Positions 1-11,375 of a DNA stretch of 64,000 bases are shown here, in pieces (position 1 is the stretch's first letter; each line of letters begins with the position of its first letter). The DNA lies in the NCBI GenBank assembly GCA_017654935.2, contig CM065691.1, forward strand, positions 28,280,340 through 28,344,339, written 5' to 3'. The stretch is from Phymorhynchus buccinoides. Its lineage: Eukaryota; Mollusca; Gastropoda; Neogastropoda; Raphitomidae. Under the pieces are notes generated by a model. The model was not told the origin of the DNA. It made no database searches and worked only from the letters and a program-made list of their open reading frames with translations. A program made the position numbers and the translations under genes.

Positions 1-340
1 CCGGATGGCGGGGGTCTCCCATGACCCCTACTCAATGCACTGCAGTGCTCTTTAAAGTAGACCCCCGTGATCCGGACAGGTATATCAACATTACGCGTCA
101 TATTACGTCATTTGTAGTTTATACACATTCATGAAATTTAACACACTTAAAGCCATTTACGTTTGTGACAAAGTCATGAAATTTCATGAAGATTGCTTAA
201 ATAGTTTTAGAGATATAACATGTTTTGTGTGTCAAGGGGTCGTGGGCGACCCCAGAAGTCCGGTAAAGGATACAGAAACTTAACCTTACAGCAAGTATTA
301 TATAATACCGCACCAGGACTCTCGGTGAACGTTCCTTCTC
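1..340. other. unannotated left edge
   Basis: No gene, structured RNA or clear repeat was recognised here. The stretch is AT-rich after position 90 and may belong to the LINE whose 3' end follows, or to the next intron of the minus-strand sulfatase gene. The short open frame around 220-465 is not coding: its interior is a frame-shifted reading of the LINE tail at 351-445. Confidence 0.4.
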
Positions 341-344
341 TTTT

Positions 345-598
345 CAGGCCTCCTCTACTTGGAACAAACTCCCTCTTCGTTCTGCCAACTCCCTTTCTTC
401 ATTTAAGTCTTCCCTCAAAACCACTCTCTTCAAATCGTAGCCTGCTCTGTTCTTTTGGAAACTAATTTTTGTCCCTTCTCTGCGCGTGTGTTTGTGTGCA
501 GTGCGTGGTTTGTGCGAGCGTGTGTTGTATTGTGTTGTGGTGTGGTGTGGTGTTGTGGGTTGTTGTTGTTTGTTGTTGTTGTTTGTCTTTGTTTTTTT

Positions 599-629
<31 letters not shown>

Positions 630-717
630 TTATTCATTTATTTGTTTATTATTGTAAGCGCTTAGGGCTTGTTTAAGATTAAGCGCATATAAATGCTCAT
701 TATTTATTTTATTTATT
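345..717 (+). mobile_element. 5'-truncated LINE 3' end (ORF2 C-terminus and tail)
   Basis: Positions 351-445 read in one frame as the typical end of a non-LTR retrotransposon ORF2: Trp-Asn-x-Leu-Pro, then a Ser-rich SLSSFKSSLKT-type motif, Leu-Phe-Lys and a stop. A GT-rich 3' UTR follows (about 480-630), then the tail motif AAGCGCTTAGGG and GCGCATATAAA and an ATTT-repeat end at 695-720. The same kind of tail recurs near 11330, 19165, 34175 and 45225. A dead, 5'-truncated insertion is the simplest reading. Confidence 0.75.
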
Positions 718-734
718 TATAATATGGCCTGTAC

Positions 735-910
735 CTGCACAAAAGCCTGGTCGAAGCGAACACTCTTGCCCGCCAGGTAGTCGATGTTGGGAGTGACCAT
801 GTTGGTGTCCCCGTAGCAGCCCAGCTTGGGCCGGAGGTCATCGGCGATGATGAAGAGCACGTTGGGCTTGGACCTGGAGGTGGCCGACATCCAGGCGGCC
901 AGGGGGTCTT
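735..910 (-). CDS. IDS: iduronate-2-sulfatase-like exon (partial gene)
   Basis: The minus strand encodes about 58 residues with the sulfatase N-terminal core: [20 protein letters not shown], then [14 protein letters not shown] and a QAF motif. The Asp-Asp pair is the conserved calcium-binding pair of sulfatases, and DDLRP.LGCYGD..V.(S/T)PNID.LA is characteristic of iduronate-2-sulfatase, the lysosomal enzyme that removes 2-O-sulfate from heparan and dermatan sulfate. The exon ends at a good donor (CAG then GTACAG, intron from 734 downward). The acceptor is probably CATGCAG at 911-913; an alternative lies at 874-876 (CTCCAG). The next exon, which should hold the formylglycine Cys motif, is not in the window, so the gene runs off the left edge. 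Upstream exons (signal peptide) were not found to the right. A processed or stray exon copy cannot be excluded. Confidence 0.8.
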
Positions 911-969
911 CTGCATGGGGAGCGGTGGTGTGTTGACCACCGTGAGGGGTCTGGGTGTGGTGAAGCTGG

Positions 970-3900
970 CGTTTGTTCTCGTGCTCTGTTGAGGGGTAAT
1001 GCAATGTTTAGACTCTGCTGGGGGTAATGCAATGTTTAGACTCTGCTGAGGGGTAATGCCATGTTTAGACTCTGCTGGGGGGTAATGCAATATTTAGGCT
1101 CTGCTGGGGGGTAATGCCATATTTAGACTCTGCTGGGGGGTAATGCAATATTTAGGCTCTGCTGGGGGGTAATGCAATATTTAGGCTCTGCTGGGGGGTA
1201 ATGCAATATTTAGGCTCTGCTGGGGGGTAATGCAATATTTAGGCTCTGCTGGGGGGTAATGCAATATTTAGGCTCTGCTGGGGGGTAATGCAATATTTAG
1301 GCTCTGCTGGGGGGTAATGCAATATTTAGACTCTGCTGGGGGGTAATGCAATATTTAGGCTCTGCTGGGGGGTAATGCAATGTTTAGACTCTGCTGGGGG
1401 GTAATGCAATATTTAGGCTCTGCTGGGGGGTAATGCAATGTTTAGACTCTGCTGGGGGGTAATGCAATATTTAGGCTCTGCTGGGGGGTAATGCAATGTT
1501 TAGACTCTGCTGGGGGGTAATGCAATATTTAGACTCTGCTGGGGGGTAATGCAATATTTAGGACTCTGCTGGGGGGTAATGCAATATTTAGACTCTGCTG
1601 GGGGGTAATGCAATATTTAGGCTCTGCTGGGGGGTAATGCAATATTTAGGCTCTGCTGGGGGGTAATGCAATATTTAGGCTCTGCTGGGGGGTAATGCAA
1701 TATTTAGGCTCTGCTGGGGGGTAATGCAATATTTAGGCTCTGCTGGGGGGTAATGCAATATTTAGGCTCTGCTGGGGGGTAATGCAATATTTAGGCTCTG
1801 CTGGGGGGTAATGCAATATTTAGGCTCTGCTGGGGGGTAATGCAATATTTAGGCTCTGCTGGGGGGTAATGCAATATTTAGGCTCTGCTGGGGGGTAATG
1901 CAATGTTTAGACTCTGCTCGGGAGTAATGCAATATTTAGGCTCTGCTGGGGGGTAATGCAATATTTAGGCTCTGCTGGGGGGTAATGCAATATTTAGGCT
2001 CTGCTGGGGGGTAATGCAATGTTTAGACTCTGCTGGGGGGTAATGCAATATTTAGGCTCTGCTGGGGGGTAATGCAATATTTAGGCTCTGCTGGGGGGTA
2101 ATGCAATATTTAGGCTCTGCTGTGGGGTAATGCAATATTTAGGCTCTGCTCAATGCAATGTTTAGACTCTGCTGAGGGGTAATGCAATATTTAGGCTCTG
2201 CTGGGGGGTAATGCAATATTTAGGCTCTGCTGGGGGGTAATGCAATATTTAGGCTCTGCTGGGGGGTAATGCAATATTTAGGCTCTGCTGAGGGGTAATG
2301 CAATATTTAGGCTCTGCTGGGGGGTAATGCAATATTTAGGCTCTGCTCGGGGGTAATGCAATATTTAGGCTCTGCTGGGGGGTAATGCAATGTTTAGACT
2401 CTGCTGGGGAGTAATGCAATATTTAGGCTCTGCTGAGGGGCAATGCAATGTTTAGACTCTGCTGGGGGGTAATGCAATATTTAGGCTCTGCTGGGGGGTA
2501 ATGCAATATTTAGGCTCTGCTGGGGGGTAATGCAATATTTAGGCTCTGCTGGGGGGTAATGCAATATTTAGGCTCTGCTCGGGGGTAATGCAATATTTAG
2601 GCTCTGCTGCAATATTTAGGCTCTGCTGTGGGGTAATGCAATATTTAGGCTCTGCTGTGGGGTAATGCAATATTTAGGCTCTGCTGTGGGGTAATGCAAT
2701 ATTTAGGCTCTGCTGTGGGGTAATGCAATATTTAGGCTCTGCTGTGGGGTAATGCAATATTTAGGCTCTGCTGAGGGGCAATGCAATATTTAGGCTCTGC
2801 TGGGGGGTAATGCAATATTTAGGCTCTGCTGGGGGGTAATGCAATATTTAGGCTCTGCTGAGGGGTAATGCAATATTTAGGCTCTGCTGGGGGGTAATGC
2901 AATATTTAGGCTCTGCTGGGGGGTAATGCAATATTTAGGCTCTGCTGGGGGGTAATGCAATATTTAGGCTCTGCTGGGGGGTAATGCAATATTTAGGCTC
3001 TGCTGGGGGGTAATGCAATATTTAGGCTCTGCTGGGGGGTAATGCAATATTTAGGCTCTGCTGGGGGGTAATGCAATATTTAGGCTCTGCTGGGGAGTAA
3101 TGCAATGTTTAGGCTCTGCTGGGGAGTAATGCAATATTTAGGCTCTGCTCGGGGGTAATGCAATATTTAGGCTCTGCTGGGGGGTAATGCAATATTTAGG
3201 CTCTGCTGGGGGGTAATGCAATATTTAGGCTCTGCTGTGGGGTAATGCAATATTTAGGCTCTGCTGTGGGGTAATGCAATATTTAGGCTCTGCTGTGGGG
3301 TAATGCAATATTTAGGCTCTGCTGAGGGGGTAATGCAATATTTAGACTCTGCTGTCGGGGGTAATGCAATATTTAGGCTCTGCTGGGGGGTAATGCAATA
3401 TTTAGGCTCTGCTGGGGGGTAATGCAATATTTAGGCTCTGCTGGGGGGTAATGCAATATTTAGGCTCTGCTGGGGGGTAATGCAATATTTAGACTCTGCT
3501 GGGGGGTAATGCAATATTTAGGCTCTGCTGGGGGGTAATGCAATATTTAGGCTCTGCTGGGGGGTAATGCAATATTTAGGCTCTGCTGGGGGGTAATGCA
3601 ATATTTAGGCTCTGCTGGGGGGTAATGCAATATTTAGGCTCTGCTGGGGGGTAATGCAATATTTAGGCTCTGCTGGGGGGTAATGCAATATTTAGGCTCT
3701 GCTGGGGGGTAATGCAATATTTAGGCTCTGCTGGGGGGTAATGCAATATTTAGGCTCTGCTGGGGGGTAATGCAATATTTAGGCTCTGCTGGGGGGTAAT
3801 GCAATATTTAGGCTCTGCTGGGGGGTAATGCAATATTTAGGCTCTGCTGTGGGGTAATGCAATATTTAGGCTCTGCTGGGGGGTAATGCAATATTTAGGC

Positions 3901-5430
3901 TCTGCTGTGGGGTAATGCAATATTTAGGCTCTGCTGGGGGGTAATGCAATATTTAGGCTCTGCTGGGGGGTAATGCAATATTTAGGCTCTGCTGGGGGGT
4001 AATGCAATATTTAGGCTCTGCTGGGGGGTAATGCAATATTTAGGCTCTGCTGGGGGTAATGCAATATTTAGGCTCTGCTGTGGGGTAATGCAATATTTAG
4101 GCTCTGCTGTGGGGTAATGCAATATTTAGGCTCTGCTGAGGGGTAATGCAATATTTAGACTCTGCTGGGGGGTAATGCAATATTTAGGCTCTGAGACTGA
4201 AAAATTGTGTTTTACGTCCTCTCGGTCTGGAACAGACACATTATGGGACATTTGTAAATACAAAGATGGTGGGAACAATACTGGAGGCAATGCCCGGAGG
4301 CAGTGCAACTCCAGTAAAGTCCCGATTTTTTTTTAACAATACAGATGTGAAGCGGTAACCACGCTCGGTTTAAACCTCTCATCGGCTATGGTACCCGCCC
4401 TGTATATGATTTAGGCTCTGCTGGGGGGTAATGCAATATTTAGGCTCTGCTGAGGGGTAATGCAATATTTAGGCTCTGCTGGGGGGTAATGCAATATTTA
4501 GACTCTGCTGGGGGGTAATGCAATATTTAGGCTCTGCTGGGGGGTAATGCAATATTTAGGCTCTGCTGGGGGGTAATGCAATATTTAGGCTCTGCTGGGG
4601 GTAATGCAATATTTAGGCTCTGCTGGGGGGGAGGGGGATAATGCATATTTATAATGCAATTATCCATCTGCTGGCTCCTGCTGGGGGGGAGGGGGATAAT
4701 GCAATACTTTTAGGCTCTGCTGGCTCTGCTGGGTGGAGGGGGGGGTAATGCAATAATTTAGGCTCTGCTGAGGGGTAATGCAATAATTAGGCTCTGCTGA
4801 GGGGGTAATGCAATGCTTAGGCTCTGCTGGGGGGTAATGCAATATTTAGGCTCTGCTGAGGGGTAATGCAATATTTAGGCTCTGCTGGGGAGTAATGCAA
4901 TATTTAGGCTCTGCTGGGGGGTAATGCAATATTTAGGCTCTGCTGGGGAGTAATGCAATATTTAGGCTCTGCTGGGGGTAATGCAATATTTAGGCTCTGC
5001 TGTGGAGTAATGCAATATTTAGGCTCTGCTGTGGGGTAATGCAATATTTAGGCTCTGCTGGGGAGTAATGCAATAGTTTAGGCTCTGCTAGTAATGCAAT
5101 ATTTAGGCTCTGCTGAGGGGTAATGCAATATTTAGGCTCTGCTGGGGGGTAATGCAATATTTAGGCTCTGCTGAGGGGTAATGCAATATTTAGACTCTGC
5201 TGGGGGGTAATGCAATATTTAGACTCTGCTGGGGGGTAATGCAATATTTAGGCTCTGCTGTGGGGTAATGCAATATTTAGGCTCTGCTGGGGGGTAATGC
5301 AATGTTTAGGCTCTACTGATGGGTAATGCAATGTTTAGGCTCTGCTGAGGGGTAATGCAATGTTTAGGCTCTGCTGATGGGTAATGCAATGTTTAGGCTC
5401 TGCTGGGGGGTAATGCAATGTTTTAGGCTT
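970..5430. repeat. giant 29-bp minisatellite array
   Basis: About 150 tandem copies of a 29-bp unit built as TAATGCAATATTTAGGCTC plus TGCT and a run of about six G. Spacing between successive TAATGCAA motifs is 29 bp (for example 1200 to 1229). Variants recur: TGTTTAGACTC for TATTTAGGCTC, and TGTGGGG, TGAGGGG or TCGGGGG for the G run. Copies are most uniform in the middle and more degenerate from about 4620 and at both edges. The array is interrupted at 4194-4404 by another repeat. It probably lies in an intron or flank of the sulfatase gene. Confidence 0.95.
4194..4404 (-). mobile_element. interspersed repeat inserted in the minisatellite
   Basis: This non-satellite block matches, in reverse complement, the segment at about 48090-48215: both share GTTGCACTGCCTCCGG, CATTGCCTCCAG, CCCACCATCTTTGTAT and GTGTCTGTTC in the same order. 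It is therefore a dispersed repeat that landed in the array. A short related stretch (TTTACGTCCTCTCG) also occurs near 15925. No coding capacity is evident. Confidence 0.75.
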
Positions 5431-5594
5431 ATCGGATCGGTTAATTAAGAACTCATGATAATGAGCAGTGCTGTTCGTTCCCGTATTATTGTGATTGGAA
5501 CGAACGTGCATCAACAGAATACTGAAAGGGCCCTCTTTCCAGTGTCTTTGCGTCAATTTCACTTCTCTTTTGATGATCTCTGTCTTGCGTGCAC

Positions 5595-5765
5595 ATACAC
5601 ATAGACTCTCTCTCTCTGGCTACTCATCTCATCATAATCTCTCTCTCTCTCACTCGCTCTCTCTCTCTCTCTCTTCTCTGCATCTCTCTCTCTCTCTCCT
5701 CTCTGCTCCTCTTCCTCTCATCTCTCTCTCCTCTACTCTCTCTCCTATTCCGTCTCTCTAGGCTG
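5595..5765. repeat. CT-rich low-complexity tract
   Basis: Imperfect (CT)n with interspersed CTC and TCAT. The open frames read across it on both strands are composition artefacts. Confidence 0.9.
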
Positions 5766-5879
5766 ACCGCTGTCGTTGGCCTGACAGTCCCTCCATCCCA
5801 TCGCACACAGCAGCACAGAGACTGGGATTAAAACGGACCTGGTGAGCATCTTCACACACAGACCCACACACCACACTGA

Positions 5880-5990
5880 TTAGTAATAATAATAATATAA
5901 TAAATAAAGCTTATATAGCACTACGACAATTGGCCACGTGACCTAGACAGTTGCATCGAGCTACTGAGACATGGACCTCTTTCTCGTGTC
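5880..5990 (-). mobile_element. LINE/SINE 3' tail, reverse orientation
   Basis: TAATAATAATAATA followed by AAATAAAGCTTATATAGC is the reverse complement of the recurrent tail (GCGCTATATAAAT then ATT repeats) seen at 34205-34236 and 45250-45292. Only the tail is recognisable. Confidence 0.5.
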
Positions 5991-6007
5991 CTTGTCAGGA
6001 ATGTTGT

Positions 6008-6655
6008 TGCTAAAGGGGGCAGGCACCCTGGCGGATACGTTTTTGCCAACACACAACAACAACACAACAACAAGATAAAACACGTCGAGACTCAACCAGG
6101 AAAAACATCCTTTACAGAGATCAGCAACACTCTACTTTGGCTCTGGTTTCCTAGAAATACAAAAACCGTCAAAACGGCAGATTCCTTCCTTGTGCGGAGT
6201 TGCCGAAGAGAGAGTGAGAAGCCATTTTGGACGGGATGGGTGGAGGCCACTGAGAGTGGTTTCAAAGCTTTTTCTTTCTTTGTAGTGCAGTAATGCTAAC
6301 GTAAAAATTGGAGCTATTAATCCTTTGTTGTGACTGAAACTCCTTTATGGTAAACTGTATAAAAAACTGTATAAAAAGGCTTGTATTGTAGAAATTTCGT
6401 GCAAACGATTTGGTCCTAACACAGGCGGCCATTAGAAGAGCACATACATGCCTTCTCTTTCACTGAAAGAATTTGACTTCCAGCACCCCTCTGCCAAGGC
6501 CGGGAATCGCCGATTTGACGGTTTGATTTCTAGGAAAACCAGAGCAAAATGAGTGACTTGCGAATGCAACATTCTCTGTGAAGGGTGTTTTCCTTGGTGA
6601 TCTCGACGTGTTTTCTTGACAAAAAAAACCCTCATCCGTCAGAGTGCCCCTTTAA
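6008..6655. mobile_element. long inverted-repeat MITE, about 640 bp
   Basis: The left arm (about 6012-6240) and right arm (about 6420-6645) are imperfect reverse complements: AAACACGTCGAGA, CTCTGGTTTCCTAGAAAT and ACCGTCAAA on the left have matching partners on the right. The outer ends are AAAGGGGGCA on the left and TGCCCCTTT on the right. There is no transposase; this is a foldback-type non-autonomous DNA element. Confidence 0.75.
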
Positions 6656-6983
6656 AAGGAGAACGCATCTTCAGCTGGTAGGAACTTTAATTTAATATGT
6701 ACAAATGTTTTTTTAAAAATAGGTACGTATAGAACCCACTAAAAAAAGAATTAGCCTTTAAAGTAGGAACCTAAAGCATGTGCGGTTTATTTCTAACTGA
6801 ATGTTTACATAAAGTCTCCATTAACGTTTTACTTCGTGGTATTTACTTATATTTCTTTCGTTTTTATTTATAAAATGTTCATATCAATTTTTTTATAGCA
6901 ACCCAAAACACCAAATGAGTTTTACACACATTGTTCATTATATAAACGTCCAAATTGCGCGGATCAATGTCAATTGCTATGTT

Positions 6984-7138
6984 CCAATAGGGCATTCGCA
7001 GCGCACCAGCGACCTTGAATTTCACTGAGTTGAATTTAGAGAGTTGAATTAGAAAGGTCAGCGTAACTCGGGCAGAACGAGCGCGGGCAAATTAGTAGTC
7101 TAGTATAGAGAACGAACACTCGTGGTAAATGCCCTATT
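6984..7138 (+). mobile_element. short MITE with AATAGGGCATT ends, copy A
   Basis: About 150 bp beginning CCAATAGGGCATTCGC and ending AAATGCCCTATTAGG. It is the same element, inverted, as 18684-18836. Shared interior: GAATTTCACTGAG, GTCAGCGTAACTCGGGCAGA and AACACTCGTGG. Two copies in one window show it is dispersed. Confidence 0.8.
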
Positions 7139-7145
7139 AGGTACG

Positions 7146-8303
7146 AAGAGTCCTGATTAGGGCACGGTTGACACGAAGCCAGCTGGTCTTGGAGAGCGGT
7201 TTTCGTGAGGAAAAATGCTTTTAATCTATCTGTGACATGTTCCACATTTTACATACATTGTACATGTGTTGAAGTCGGTGAAGCAACACAGCAAGCCATA
7301 CAAAGTGAATTCCTGTGATTCTCTGTTGTTGCTGCTGATGGGAAGCATGCTGCTTTTAGTTTTTTAACCCTTAATGAACGAAAGAGAATGAGAAAGAAAC
7401 AATGAAGAGAGAAAGAGAAGGGGTGGGGGGGTAGGTGGGGGTGGTGTCTGGCATACAGAGAGGACAAATATTAACAAGACTAAAACTCACAGAACGAGAA
7501 AAGAAGTGAGACATAAAAATAGAGACAGAGAATGATTTTGAAGGTGAAGAGGAGAGACCAGAGAGAAGGAGAATAGAGAGGGGGGGGGTCTTTTTTTTAA
7601 ATGTAGGCATAATACAACTTCATAACAACAAAAGTGTTTGGTCATATATATACATTAAATATAGGACAGAACTAAGATAGCTGGTATAGGCCTATTATCT
7701 TCGTGAACTCTGAAACAATAATGGTCCTCACTTCACTATGGTCAATATACGATTTTCGGAGGAAAAAAAACTAGGGGAGAGCACCTTGTGAAAATTAGAG
7801 TTGTTTACCTCCATTACTCGGTCAAATACCAAAGCAACAATGCAACAATGGCGTCGAAGCTTGAAACCGCAGGATGCGAGTCAAGCGACTTGCAAACATG
7901 TTTTTTTTAAAGAAAAATTAGGGGTGGCCAGTGGCCACAAACTGATTAAAACTTGCAGAACTGTGACGTAAAAATATAAATGACATAAATGTTTAGAATG
8001 ACGCACGGTGTTCTAAGTGCTGTAGGCCTATGTCTGCTCAAACACACGAGTCGAGAGGCTGTGAGATCTACATGATGGCAGAGTGACTTGCCCTGTTTGA
8101 CCGATTGAATTAGGCAAGATCACTCCCACACACCATGAAATTAGCCTACTCCCCTTAGTTATTTCCGAACAATTCCTATTCGAAACTTTTGAATACGGAT
8201 TTCAGACCACAGTTTGCCATTAGACAATGATTGTAAACAGGCTGCTTTCCTCTTGAAAGCCCTCTCCGTTCTGAAGACATACTGGAATGACAATCTTACT
8301 CAC
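7146..8303. other. intergenic/intronic stretch without recognised gene
   Basis: Nothing convincing was seen apart from a GA-rich low-complexity zone at about 7380-7600 and poly-A/T tracts. Open frames here are short and low in complexity. Confidence 0.5.
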
Positions 8304-8395
8304 CTGTCCGGACCCGCCCCAGAACAAGGAGGGCCGCAGTCCTACAATAGATTCCAGCTCTGTGTGGAACCTCAAGAAATGAGCTAGTGTACGTC
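8304..8395 (-). CDS. candidate exon of an unidentified gene
   Basis: On the minus strand a 92-nt open block is bounded by a pyrimidine-rich acceptor (CTTTTTTGTCAG before 8395) and a consensus donor (CAG then GTGAGTAAG after 8304). It reads RTLAHFLRFHTELESIVGLR followed by PSLFWGGSGQ. I do not recognise the family. The quality of both splice sites and the non-repetitive composition support a real exon. It lies on the same strand as the sulfatase exon at 735-910 and could belong to that or another minus-strand gene. Confidence 0.4.
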
Positions 8396-8839
8396 CTGAC
8401 AAAAAAGGGAAACAGAAGAGAGAACAATTCAACAAAATTGACAGCTTCAGCGAAAAGAGGACTGTCATAAATGCATTGACAATGCCAAAGGTACAGCAGG
8501 ATGACTTCCACATACTTGTCCCCCACTCAGCAGCAGTCCCGGCGGGCCCGGACCAATGTGATTTGTAAGGGGGGTTTCTGCCAGGGGTCCAGGGAGCTGC
8601 ATAGGTTCTGGGTTAAGGGGCAGGGGGCTTCTTCTTCTTCTTCTTCTTCTTGGCGTATAAGTCCAGTCCGTAGAGCTGAACTTTAAAGGTGCAGTCCGGC
8701 GGGTGAGCGGTTGTTTTCATTTCCCCTTTTTCTGGCTCATCTGCCTGCACTTCAGTGTTTCATAAACAAATGTCTGTTTTACAGTTTATGCCAGTGCTAG
8801 ATCTCTTGTCGATCCCAGCTTTCCTGTCTATCTGTCTGA

Positions 8840-9300
8840 TCTCTTGCATGTGTACTCTTCTTCTAGACAACTCCGCTCTTCTTCAGACAACAGAACCTTT
8901 ACTCTACCACGAACAAAAACAAAAACTTGCGGACACCGATCTTTCTCTTTCCCCGCACAAAAAACATGGAACCAGCTCCCCTATATCATACACCACTCTG
9001 AAAATCTTCCACAATTTAAAGACCCACCAGACCCATGAGTGAAAATCACGGGTTTCGCGTGTTTCCCTCTCTCGCTGGTAAGAAATCTTATTTTGACCAG
9101 GTGTGGCTCCCATACAAATTCCCCCATACATGAAAACGAAACATCATTTGAAAGAGCACTTTCGATCGTGCGTATGGGAACTTGTATGTGAGTCACACCT
9201 ACCCAGAAAAAAAACAAGGAGTTAATCTTGCTGGTTCAGTGGGTCTTTAAAACAGTATTACAAACACGTGTTACATCAATCATAATTATAATCGCGCGTG
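8840..9300 (+). mobile_element. LINE ORF2 C-terminal fragment interrupted by a MITE
   Basis: About 8865-9015 reads RQLRSSSDNRTFTLPRTKTK followed by a SFSFPAQKTWNQLP-type motif, the signature of the end of non-LTR retrotransposon ORF2. The reading continues after the TTAA element at 9020-9246: joining across one TTAA gives an in-frame Gln-Phe-Lys-Thr-Val-Leu-Gln-Thr continuation, equivalent to the usual FK..LKTHLF end. The (GT)n tract at 9296-9440 is probably its 3' UTR. Dead copy. Confidence 0.75.
9020..9246. mobile_element. TTAA-flanked MITE, AGACCC family, copy 1
   Basis: 227 bp bounded by TTAA at 9016-9019 and 9247-9250. Ends are AGACCCACC on the left and GTGGGTCT on the right. The interior (AAAATCACGGGTTT, CGTGTTTCCCTCT, GGTAAGAAATCTTA) is shared with the copy at 37935-38056. 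TTAA target duplication is characteristic of piggyBac-type transposition. It disrupts the LINE fragment at 8840-9300. Confidence 0.85.
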
Positions 9301-9332
9301 TGTGTGTGTATGTGTGCGTGTGTGTGTGTGTG

Positions 9333-9372
<40 letters not shown>

Positions 9373-9376
9373 CCGT

Positions 9377-9407
<31 letters not shown>

Positions 9408-10065
9408 CGTGTGTGTGTGTTTGTGTGTGTGTTCGTATTTCGTTCAGTGCGTTCTTTAATTTTATAACGTCAATCCCTCTTATAGTGATCTTAGACCCAA
9501 AAAATAAAGATAAAAAATAAAAGTGTATGTGGTAGGCTTGTAGGTATGTGGCAAATGTCCGTGTAAAGGGTGGTTTGTTGGGTGTGCGTGTAGGAGGATA
9601 TGTATAGTCCTATGCAGGCATGATAATTTACATGAGTAAATGGGGAGAGGGGTATCTTAAGTCTGAGTACATGTATGATTATAGGCCCTGTGTTAAATGA
9701 CACGTCAGTTGAACTACTTAAAACTTAGAATGATATGATACCTAAACATTTAAAGGAAATAAATGAACAATAGTAAACTCCAAAAATGAAGTAAAATAAA
9801 TAAAGAAGCACATCAAAGCCAAAGGTCCACCCTGGGATCCTAATAAGTCTCCCGAACAAACGGTTCTAGAAAATCCTTGATTCATCACAAAGAATGTCTT
9901 CATAGGCTGCCATTGATGGTTTCGTGTCCAACAACCAAGCAGTGTGTGTGTGTGTGCGTGCGTGGCGTGCGTGGAGTGCTGTGGCGTGCGTGCGTGCGTG
10001 CGTGCTTGCGTGCGTGCACGCGCGCGTGTGTGAGTCTATGTGTGTGTGTGTGTGTGAGTGCGTGG

Positions 10066-10096
<31 letters not shown>

Positions 10097-10098
10097 TA

Positions 10099-10136
<38 letters not shown>

Positions 10137-10138
10137 AG

Positions 10139-10170
<32 letters not shown>

Positions 10171-10801
10171 TTCGCGTGCGGTGCGTGCGTGCGTCGTGCG
10201 TGCGACTAGCGTGCGTGCGTGCGTGCGATATCGTCTACGTGCGTGCGGTGTCGTGCGTGGCGTGACAGTGCGTGCGTGCGTGCGCTGCGTGCGCTGCGTG
10301 CGTGCGTGCGTGCGTGGCGTGCGTGTCGCGCGCGTGCGTGCGTGCGTGCGTGCGTGGCGTGCGTGCGTGCGTGCCTGGTGTGTGTGTGTGTGTGTGTTGT
10401 GTGTGTGTGTGTGTGTGTGTTGCGTGTGCGTGTGCCGTGCGTGCGTGTGCGTGCGTGTGCGTGCGCGTGCGTCGTGCGCGCGTGTGTGCGTGCGTGCGTG
10501 CGTCTGTGCGCGTCGCCGTGTGCGTGCGTGCGTGCGACGTGTCGGTGCGTGCGTGCGTGCGTGCGTGTGTGTGTGGTGTGTGTGTGTGTGTGTGTGTGTG
10601 ATCCGTGTCGTTACCCCCCCACCCCCCCTCATTTTTTTCACCCTCAACATATCTCTCTCCGTCTGTCTTTCTCGATTTTCCCTTTCACTTCTGTTCCCCC
10701 TCCCTTCACCCCTTCCTGCTCTGCTCGCTCTCGGTCCTCTCTCTCTCTCCGTCTCTCTCTCTTCGTCTCCTCTCTCTCTCTCACTTCTCTCGTCTCTTAC
10801 G

Positions 10802-10845
<44 letters not shown>

Positions 10846-11078
10846 CTTCTCTAATCATTATTATCCATATTATGCTTTTCCCACAAATTTGATGCTCTTT
10901 CATGTGCCAATTTTGTTTCATTTTCTGACTTGATTGTTTTTATGTCAATGTTTCTTTGCCTGATGCATAGTGTGAGTGTGTGAGTGAGAGGGCCAGGTGT
11001 AAAAAAGCTATTGTAGCTATCCTTTTTATCCTCAATAAAACAGTCGTATTCGTATTCGTATTCTCTCTCTATTCGTAT

Positions 11079-11112
<34 letters not shown>

Positions 11113-11375
11113 TCTCTCTCTTCTATCTCTCTCTTCTCGTCTCCTCTCTCTCTCTCTTCTCTCCTCCCTGTTTACTACGTTGTATATTATGTTGTTTACA
11201 ATAATTGTTCCTGTTTTATCTTTCAGTGTGGTTGTGTTCGATAATGAGAGATGGGGTATCTAGGTGATGGGAAATTTTTGTTCATGTATGTTTTTAATAT
11301 AATTTGTTATAGCTTTTAGTAAAGCTTGTAAAGCGCTTAGAGTGTCGATGAAATGTTCTTAATAAATTAATAAAT
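9296..11375. repeat. microsatellite cluster (GT, GTGC, CT) with LINE tails
   Basis: (GT)n lies at 9296-9440, a long (GTGC)n/(GT)n mosaic at 9942-10598, (CT)n at 10655-10855 and (CT)n at 11060-11165. Between and after them are LINE-type tails: a CTCAATAAAACAG end at 11030-11045, and AAGCTTGTAAAGCGCTTAGAG with an AATAAATTAATAAATT end at 11320-11375. Open frames of Cys-Val, Arg-Ala-Cys or Thr-His repeats here are artefacts of dinucleotide and tetranucleotide composition. Confidence 0.9.

Noticed and set aside
970..5430. CRISPR-like array
   Set aside because: Repeat units are head to tail with no unique spacers; the genome is eukaryotic.
9942..10933. Long frames of Arg-Ala-Cys-Val or Thr-His repeats
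   Set aside because: Direct translation of GTGC and GT microsatellites on both strands.
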